Shown here one piece after another: positions 42,271 to 47,331 of a DNA stretch of 47,331 bases. Source of the DNA: JABHIE01 sp964584805 (GTDB taxonomy: Bacteria > Planctomycetota > UBA1135); the NCBI GenBank assembly GCA_964584805.1, contig CAZPAY010000021.1, forward strand, positions 1 through 47,331. Reading direction: 5' to 3'. Position 1 is the first letter of the stretch, and each line of letters opens with the position of its first letter. Under the pieces are notes generated by a model that worked only from the letters and a program-made list of their open reading frames with translations, was not told the origin of the DNA and searched no databases. A program made the position numbers and the translations under genes.

Positions 42271-42287
42271 GCGTCTTAGCCCTCCTC

Positions 42288-43412
42288 ATGAACCCACCAC
42301 ATACCGCTCTCGAAAGCATCCTTGGCCTGTGCGACAAGTTGCGCCGCTCGCTCGACGCTCAAATTCGCGAGCCAGGCCAACAATCTGAAACCCTCGCGGC
42401 CACTACGCGGCTGCAGGCCCAGCAACAAGGCCCAGAGCTCTTGGCCCACATTCCGGGGCTCAAGCACCAACCCGAGGCCGCGCGCTTGGCAAACGAAGAG
42501 CTACTCATGCTCTCACTTTTGTTCCACCGCACGATTGACGGTGGCACCGACGCCATGGCTGGCGCAGAGTTGGTTGCTCTCTTGGGCATGGCCGGGCTCG
42601 ACCGCGGCGTGGCGCTCGCCATGCTCAACCCTGGCAGCCACTCTCGCTCCGGCCCTTGGCTGCTGGCCGAAAACCCGCAACACGCTTTCGACCCGATTGA
42701 CACACAGTTTCGGCTCTCGCACAGTTCCCTAGCCTTGTTTTGGCCTGGTTACGCTGGCGAGCCCAACGCGGACGGCACCCCAACCACCGACGGCACTGGC
42801 GCCAAACCCAACCCAGCAACGGGTTCGCACGCAGGTGATTTCACCGAACCCCTCGAGCCCTATCGCTCGGAAGAGCAACTTCTCTGGGATCTCTACACCT
42901 GGCGCAACCTCAGCCTGCAGCGCGCCGAGGCTCTTTTTGAACAAGGCAAGCGCAAGCTCAGCCAGTCACCACGATTCCGAGATTTGCGGCGCGAAGCACG
43001 GGGTATGCATTTACGCATCCGCGCGCGCATAGGCCGCACACCCAATGGCCGCAACTATGGCTTCGAAAAATTCACGCGAGACTACAAGCTCAACGCGGAT
43101 GAGTTGCTAGTCGTCGTCCACCTGCTTTTCTGTGAGCTCGCTGAGATGGAGCCCTATGTCCCGGCTCCAGAATGTTTGCGCCTTGTTGCCGACAGTCGCA
43201 ATGATTTGTTTCGCAAGCGGCACTTATTCACGGCGAAAGGCCGTCTGCGTAAGTCGGGCATCATGCAAGCCGAGGGTGAGGAATACTCCAAGCTACTCGC
43301 CGCGCATTTTTCGATTGCCGACTGGGCCGAAGACCGCATCTTGGCGGGCGTGAATGATTTGCCACGGCTCGACGAAAAAGATCTCGACGATTTTTTGCGC
43401 GGCGAGTCTTAG
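42288..43412 (+). CDS. Uncharacterised protein with an internal duplication
   Basis: 374 residues, cytosolic, no signal peptide. Two halves look alike in pattern. About 1-155 has ESILGLCDKLRRSL, ELLMLSLLFHRTIDGG and ELVALLGMAGLDRGVALAMLNP. About 195-360 has EEQLLWDLYTWRNLSLQRAEAL, ELLVVVHLLFCELAEMEPYVPAPECLRLV and SGIMQAEGEEYSKLLAAHFSI. A Pro/Thr/Gly-rich linker (about 155-190) separates them. The pattern could be a pair of winged-helix modules like those in front of some AAA+ ATPases, but no ATPase follows. Divergent from mgtE. I do not assign a function. Confidence 0.75.
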   Translation: MNPPHTALESILGLCDKLRRSLDAQIREPGQQSETLAATTRLQAQQQGPELLAHIPGLKHQPEAARLANEELLMLSLLFHRTIDGGTDAMAGAELVALLGMAGLDRGVALAMLNPGSHSRSGPWLLAENPQHAFDPIDTQFRLSHSSLALFWPGYAGEPNADGTPTTDGTGAKPNPATGSHAGDFTEPLEPYRSEEQLLWDLYTWRNLSLQRAEALFEQGKRKLSQSPRFRDLRREARGMHLRIRARIGRTPNGRNYGFEKFTRDYKLNADELLVVVHLLFCELAEMEPYVPAPECLRLVADSRNDLFRKRHLFTAKGRLRKSGIMQAEGEEYSKLLAAHFSIADWAEDRILAGVNDLPRLDEKDLDDFLRGES

Positions 43413-43485
43413 CGGTTTTCCCTATTCGCATTGCGCGGCGCTCGCCATACTTACAGAGGCCACCATTCCCTAGCCCCTGCTACTC

Positions 43486-45690
43486 ATGACCGACGCGTGC
43501 GAATCCGCCCCATCGTGCAACGACGAAAATGTCAGTGCCGTTAAAAAGTATTTTCAAGACTTCAAGGTTCTGAAAGAAACCAAAAGAGAGTATTGGGGCT
43601 TGCAGCTCGTCAATATTCTTGACTGCCTTGCGTATTTTGCGATGTTTAATATCGCAACCGTAACGCTCTCGCAAGACTTTGGTTTTAGCGACGAAATGGC
43701 GGGTTGGATTTACGCTTTGTTTAGCGGGTTGACGACCATCTTTTTGTTTTTCTCCGGTGTGTTTACCGACTGGCTAGGCATTAAAAAAGCTCTGATTGTC
43801 GCAATGCTTGGCTTGGTGCTTTGTCGCGCAGGTGTGGTTTTTGCTCAACAGTTTGACGAACCTGTTCGACTCAATGACGCGAGCGTAATCGCCGAACTAC
43901 GCGATGGTCGCGGGCTTGATTTTGTAGAGGGTGCGCCCGACCTCATGGTCACGGCACGCAACGACAAAGAGTTTGCTGTTGATTTGTTCGGAGCGAAAAC
44001 GGTTGGCGAAATCGTGCATCGCATTAATGCGGCTGACGGAAACGATCAACTCATCCACGCGCGCATTGCTTCGGGCTGGGTGAGTTTGCGACTCGAAGAC
44101 ACCGTCGTTGGCGATGCTTACGGCACGATTCGCGTGCGCGGCTCTGACGCCAACCCCAACATGGCCGAACAGCTAGGTCTGCAAAACCCTTCAACGGGTG
44201 AGGGCGACCTTGATGGCAAACGCCTCGTTTCCGATATAAATGGCGTGCTCGTGGCCGACATCAACCAAGGCAAAGGCCTGATGGGTAAAGACGGCTTGCG
44301 CATCACCGATGGCTGGGGAAACCAAGCCACGGTTACAGGCTTGGCTGGCACAAAGTATGTCAGTGATTTACGCAACCACATCGAAGCCGGCGCAAAAAAT
44401 GCTGGCTTGCGCGTGAATGTAAACCTCAATGTCGCAGGCAATGGCTTGATGATTTCGAATCACGCGAAAGAGTTAGGCGAAGAAACCACAGCGATCTTGG
44501 TCGATGGCGACGCCGCCGAGGCTCTTGGCCTTTTGCGCGTCGGCGACGACGCGGTTGGCGATGTAGCGGCAGGGGAAAACATCATCGAAAACAAGATGCG
44601 CTCTTGGATGGTGATTGGCTTGCTCGCTCTCATGGCTCCGTTCATGGCGATGCTGCAAACAGTTTTCCAAGCGGGCAACAAACGCTTCACCACCAAACGC
44701 TCGCGTGGTGCTGGCTTTAACTTGTGGTATCTCTTTATGAATGTCGGCGCGGCCGGCGGTGGCTTCTTGATTGACATTCTTTACATCAAGATGGATTTAC
44801 CGCTCTACCATGTGTTTACATTTGGTTTGGTCACGGGCATTTTGAGTTTGTGTGCGATTCTGTTTTTCATTCGCAACACGGACCAATGCCTGACTCCAGA
44901 AGAAGAGGCCGAGCTTGCTGCTGCACCACCGGTTGAAAAAGAGGAAGAAAAACTCAGCCCGCTCCAAATCGCCAAAGCGGTGCTTTCCGAAAAAGCATTC
45001 TGGCGCTTCACCACTTTAATTACTTTGCTGTTGGGCGTGAGGGCCGTGTTCCTTTACCTCGGCTTGCTCTTTCCAAAATTCTGGTACCGCGTTATCGGGC
45101 CGGAAGCCAAGGTGGGTTTGATGCAAGCATTTAACCCCGTGCTCGTCATCATTGGTTTGATTATCGTGATTCCGCTTCTGCAAAAATTCAATGTCTACAA
45201 GATGTTGGTTTTTGGTGCGCTGATTACTTCGATCTCGATGTTTATCCCGGCGATTCCGTTTACGGCGAGTTTGGGTTTGTCGATTCAAGATTTCACCTAC
45301 ATCACGACGGGGCTCTTCTTGTTGGTCTTGACGGTCGGTGAATTGATTTGGTCACCACGGCTCAGTGAATACACGGCGGCGATTGCGCCCGAAGGCCAAG
45401 AGGGCACATACCTCGGTTTGACCATGGTGCCTTACTTCCTCGCGAAGTTAATCATCAGCGCATACTCCGGCACGATGCTCGCGCGTTACTGCGCTGAGTC
45501 GGCTCCTGGTGAGCCCAATGTTGGTGAGCAAATCGCTGCGGGGAATGTCGCGTTTATGGATTCACCGTATTTCATGTGGGCAATCCTCGGCGTGATTGCG
45601 CTGGCCGGCACATTAGTCGCCATCTTCGGGAAGTCTTGGTTTACCCAGGGCGCGTCATTTGACAACGAAGAAGAGGCGCAAACCGCCTAA
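43486..45690 (+). CDS. POT/MFS-like transporter with two flagellar-hook-type IN domains in a periplasmic loop
   Basis: 734 residues. Helices 1-3 lie at about 40-120, with the MFS loop 2-3 motif GVFTDWLGIKKALI (91-104), which fixes the topology. Helix 4 onward resumes at about 371, including the PTR2/POT-like GFNLWYLFMNVGAAGGGFLI (410-429). Residues about 125-368 between helices 3 and 4 must lie outside the membrane. They contain two related modules: 137-231 (LRDGRGLDFVEG, AVDLFGAKTVGEIVHRINAA, AEQLGL) and 247-350 (INQGKGLMGKDGLRITDGWG, NVNLNVAGNGLMISN, AEALGLL). These match the IN-motif modules of FlgL/FliD/flagellin hook proteins. The substrate of the transporter is unknown. One continuous frame with no break. 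Confidence 0.88.
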   Translation: MTDACESAPSCNDENVSAVKKYFQDFKVLKETKREYWGLQLVNILDCLAYFAMFNIATVTLSQDFGFSDEMAGWIYALFSGLTTIFLFFSGVFTDWLGIKKALIVAMLGLVLCRAGVVFAQQFDEPVRLNDASVIAELRDGRGLDFVEGAPDLMVTARNDKEFAVDLFGAKTVGEIVHRINAADGNDQLIHARIASGWVSLRLEDTVVGDAYGTIRVRGSDANPNMAEQLGLQNPSTGEGDLDGKRLVSDINGVLVADINQGKGLMGKDGLRITDGWGNQATVTGLAGTKYVSDLRNHIEAGAKNAGLRVNVNLNVAGNGLMISNHAKELGEETTAILVDGDAAEALGLLRVGDDAVGDVAAGENIIENKMRSWMVIGLLALMAPFMAMLQTVFQAGNKRFTTKRSRGAGFNLWYLFMNVGAAGGGFLIDILYIKMDLPLYHVFTFGLVTGILSLCAILFFIRNTDQCLTPEEEAELAAAPPVEKEEEKLSPLQIAKAVLSEKAFWRFTTLITLLLGVRAVFLYLGLLFPKFWYRVIGPEAKVGLMQAFNPVLVIIGLIIVIPLLQKFNVYKMLVFGALITSISMFIPAIPFTASLGLSIQDFTYITTGLFLLVLTVGELIWSPRLSEYTAAIAPEGQEGTYLGLTMVPYFLAKLIISAYSGTMLARYCAESAPGEPNVGEQIAAGNVAFMDSPYFMWAILGVIALAGTLVAIFGKSWFTQGASFDNEEEAQTA

Positions 45691-45980
45691 GTCATTCGCG
45701 AAACTCGGCTTTTTGAGGGGCGTTGCTTGCAGCGATTTTCAATGCGGCATCGTCCTTTACAACGGCGAAAATTGCATGCCATTTGGCGACGGCATGTTTG
45801 GCGTGCCCGTTCGATACTTATGGGAACTTCATTAGAAAAAAGACGGTGCGGCTTTCGAATCGGCTATCCGGCTCGACCTACTCACTACACCGCCTAAAAA
45901 TCAGTTTTGCCCTCATCCGAGGGGCTGGACAAGCGCCCTGTTCATTGTCTGCTATCCGGCTAGACATTGGGCTGAAAGCA
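45691..45980. other. Intergenic stretch with a possible degraded coding fragment
   Basis: No complete gene is seen here. On the plus strand, one frame ending at the TAG 45833-45835 reads FQCGIVLYNGENCMPFGDG then MFGVPVRYLWELH, which recalls the C-terminal PFGDG phrases of secreted planctomycete proteins; it may be a remnant or chance. A small hairpin CCCTC-ATCC-GAGGG lies at 45910-45923. A 15-base direct repeat is listed separately. No terminator with a good T-run follows the transporter gene. Confidence 0.3.
45863..45965 (+). repeat. 15-base direct repeat pair beside the DGR template
   Basis: GCTATCCGGCTCGAC (45863-45877) and GCTATCCGGCTAGAC (45951-45965) differ at one base and start 88 bases apart. 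The second copy abuts the template repeat. Confidence 0.55.
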
Positions 45981-46107
45981 GGCGAAAACCAATATTGTTG
46001 TTGCGGTTGTTCGGGTTGTTGTTGTTGCGATTCGCCGAACGCAAGTTGACGGCAGAATTGTTCCAACTGCCCCGGCGAATCACACGGTTCGAGCCTTGGG
46101 GCGTGCC
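45981..46107 (-). repeat. Diversity-generating retroelement template repeat (TR)
   Basis: On the minus strand, 46107 down to 45981 reads GTPQGSNRVIRRGSWNN and then SAVNLRSANRNN...NNIGFRL, the C-type-lectin/FGE-sulfatase core that DGRs diversify. Fourteen Asn codons (AAC/AAT) occur, ten of them in 46032-45994. Such AAY codons are the usual targets of adenine mutagenesis. The repeat overlaps the last 28 bases of the reverse transcriptase gene; its 3' end, GGTTTTCGCC (45990-45981), is where the initiation of mutagenic homing region would be. The frame closes at a TAG (45954-45952) with no start, so it is a template, not a gene. Exact borders need the matching variable repeat, which is not in the window. 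Confidence 0.8.
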
Positions 46108-46814
46108 CACTCTGATTCTAGCAAGCAACGCTCTCGGAAACGGAAAGAACCCGCTCTTTTCACAAAATCAATCATGGGCTCTAAACGAGTTGCCAATTCT
46201 TCTTCTGAACAACCGCCTGCATATAACCTCTCGAATAACTTTTTCGTTTTACGCCGGAATCGATTTCGCGACCGCCGCGATAAACCAACACGATTCGGAA
46301 AAATCCGATAACCCAAAAAGGTCAATCCTCGCTCCATCTGATTCAAGCGAGCGTATTTCAAATCCAAGCGCAATTCCTTTTTTAAAAAACTTCGGACAGC
46401 GTCTCGAACACGCAACAACTCTTCTTTAATGAATCGGTCACAGTGAGCCAAGTAATGGTTCGCAAAATACTGGCTCGTCAAATTACCAATCGGAACACCC
46501 TTTTGGGGGGCCGTTTCGTAAGTAGCCAAAACAGAAGCTAGCAACTGTAAAACGACTGGGTCTTTAAAGCGACGCGCAAAAGAGCGAGTTAAAACAATGT
46601 GGTCGATATTGTTGAAATACTTGCGAATGTCCATTTGCAAATACCATTTCGATTGCTTTGCGTACTTTCTCGCCAATCGCATTGCGCCATCTAACCCCCG
46701 CCCCACTCGACCCGACTCGCCCTAAGCTCTTCGCCCACGACACGCCCTATAAAAAGCAAGGCGCATGTTGTCGTAAGCGCAAATATCCTCAATCAGATTT
46801 CCGATTCTCTTCAT
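46080..46814 (-). pseudogene. DGR-type reverse transcriptase, internally deleted and amber-interrupted
   Basis: Starts at the ATG 46814 inside the 3' end of the HRDC gene (MKRIGNLIEDICAYDNMRLA, the usual DGR-RT start), then GRGRRA-like sequence ends at an in-frame TAG (46724-46722). The same frame continues to the TGA at 46080: RGLDGAMRLARKYA, catalytic Asp in MDIRKYFNNIDH, KGVPIGNLTSQYFANHYL, GLTFLGYRIFP and a basic thumb. Compared with the family, about 75-80 residues are missing around the TAG, and about 27 residues containing the catalytic YxDD motif are missing at IKEEL-LRVRD (near 46415). Both gaps keep the frame. The remaining enzyme cannot polymerise, so retrohoming should be dead unless an RT acts in trans. 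The 3' end overlaps the template repeat. Confidence 0.8.
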
Positions 46815-47253
46815 CAGCCACAATTTTCAGAAAAACCTCACCAAACTTTTCGATACTTTTTTCTCCAAAGTCTTTTATCTTTTCCAAATCCGCTTTTGTC
46901 TTAGGGCGGTCGGTCGCCATACTCGCGAGTTGATGGTTATAGGCCACATTCCACCTCGATATTCCTTCTGTCTTGGCCAGCTCATTTCGCTTGTCGCGCA
47001 AAGTGGAATAAAGAGCGAAATCTACATCAGACAAAAGTTCCTTGTAATCAATCGTTTCTTTTTTCTTTTTCGCCTGTACTTTTATTTTGCCGCCCAGCAT
47101 TTCCTCGATGCAATACGGCTAATAGGATTCGCCACCATCCTGCACAAGTTCTTTACGCACATTCACGATGCTGTGGGAGCGCAAGAAGAGGTTGAGCTCT
47201 TCCTCTATGTCTGCGTTGCCTTTTTCGGGTATGTAAAAAGTATGAAATTGCAT
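46789..47253 (-). pseudogene. DGR accessory HRDC-domain protein interrupted by an amber codon
   Basis: ATG at 47253 opens MQFHTFYIPEKGNADIEEEL then NLFLRSHSIV, typical of the N-terminus of DGR-linked HRDC proteins. After DGGESY a TAG (47121-47119) stands where the family has a Trp (TGG), so a single G-to-A change explains it. The frame then continues through a Lys-rich linker (IKVQAKKKK) to a complete HRDC domain (DFALYSTLRDKRNELAK, IKDFGEKSIEKFGEVFLKIV) ending at 46789. HRDC proteins replace Avd as the accessory factor in some DGRs and are thought to help nucleic acid handling. The distal part could be restarted from the ATG at 47100. It overlaps the RT start by 26 bases. AT-richer than the flanking genes. 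Confidence 0.8.
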
Positions 47254-47303
47254 GATTATGAATTTGCTCTACGTTCCGGCGCGGGCTTTGGCTGGCTTCG
47301 GGC

Positions 47304-47331
47304 TTAACGGCGACTCCGTCGCCCGCCCTCG
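47304..47331 (-). CDS. Possible 3' end of the DGR target gene (truncated by window)
   Basis: Only eight codons are visible on the minus strand (EGGRRRSRR, then TAA at 47306-47304). The position directly before the HRDC gene is where a diversified target gene ends in many DGRs. The reading frame is a guess. Confidence 0.25.
47309..47323. other. Perfect hairpin next to the presumed DGR target end
   Basis: GGCGAC-TCC-GTCGCC, a 6-bp GC-rich stem with a 3-base loop. Some DGRs carry a short GC-rich hairpin just after the variable repeat that promotes homing. It could equally be part of coding sequence. Confidence 0.4.

Noticed and set aside
46000..46036. GTT/AAC runs as a simple microsatellite
   Set aside because: The flanks read as a conserved lectin-fold core and the run lies at the end of a DGR-type RT, so a template repeat explains it better.
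45723..46049. Plus-strand ORF ending in a Cys-rich stretch (YCCCGCSGCCCC)
   Set aside because: The Cys codons are the complement of the AAC codons of the template repeat, so this is a shadow.
46722..47121. UAG recoded as an amino acid throughout this organism
   Set aside because: Several intact host genes in the window (norR, norF, norD, malK, purF) end in TAG at the expected length.
46930..47307. Plus-strand 125-residue ORF at the right end
   Set aside because: It is antisense to the HRDC gene, whose two halves give clear homology in the minus-strand frame.
1..47331. CRISPR arrays, insertion sequences, rRNA genes
   Set aside because: I saw no regularly spaced repeats, no transposase-like ORF and no rRNA sequence; the DGR is the only mobile-type element found.

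Overview
The window looks like chromosomal DNA of a Gram-negative bacterium, most likely a member of the Planctomycetota or a close relative. This assignment is an inference. It rests on the secreted CotH-kinase/lamin-tail proteins, the C-terminal beta-type domains shared by neighbouring exported proteins, scarce Shine-Dalgarno sequences, a SelU gene, a bacterial cyclic-2,3-DPG-synthetase-like gene and FlgL-type IN domains in an unexpected protein. No rRNA or ribosomal protein is present to settle it. Coding density is very high; 45691-46079 is the only gap over 300 bases.

Layout. 1-3877: end of a Wzc/CpsD-type tyrosine kinase, a secreted calcium-repeat protein (minus), tRNA-Arg(CCG), a SlyD-like FKBP with a strong terminator, and a cDPG-synthetase-like P-loop protein. 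3893-12439: a nitric oxide detoxification island. On the minus strand, ric-norC-norB-norQ-norD is read from a sigma-54 promoter. NorR is divergent, with three NorR-type boxes between them, followed on the plus strand by a CopD-like membrane protein, norE and norF behind a Fur-box-like operator. 12463-15959: a 5-oxoproline unit with pxpC, a pxpA-pxpB fusion and an NRAMP-fold transporter that has lost its metal-binding motifs. 15971-35121: an alpha-glucan locus with glycogen phosphorylase, a compact MalQ, two exported GH13 enzymes, a MalE-MalF fusion plus MalG and MalK, and two large CotH proteins. The logic is export of amylases, uptake of maltodextrins by the ABC system, and cytosolic breakdown by MalQ and GlgP.

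35269-42258 is a tightly packed, often overlapping seven-gene minus-strand operon: mgtE, lepB, ECF sigma factor, anti-sigma factor, Cys-rich lipoprotein, selU, purF. 42288-45690 holds an unrecognised internally duplicated protein and a POT/MFS-like transporter carrying two flagellar-hook-type IN domains in an extracytoplasmic loop.

45981-47331 is the downstream part of a diversity-generating retroelement (DGR). It has an Asn-codon-rich template repeat, a reverse transcriptase and an HRDC accessory gene. The RT lacks its YxDD motif and has an in-frame amber codon; the HRDC gene also has an amber codon. The variable target gene probably lies just beyond the right edge.

The most unusual points are the transporter/flagellar-domain chimera, the decayed DGR, a natural GAFTDA variant in NorR, start codons lying almost on predicted transcription starts, and several gene fusions. 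All family assignments come from reading motifs by eye; no database search was run.
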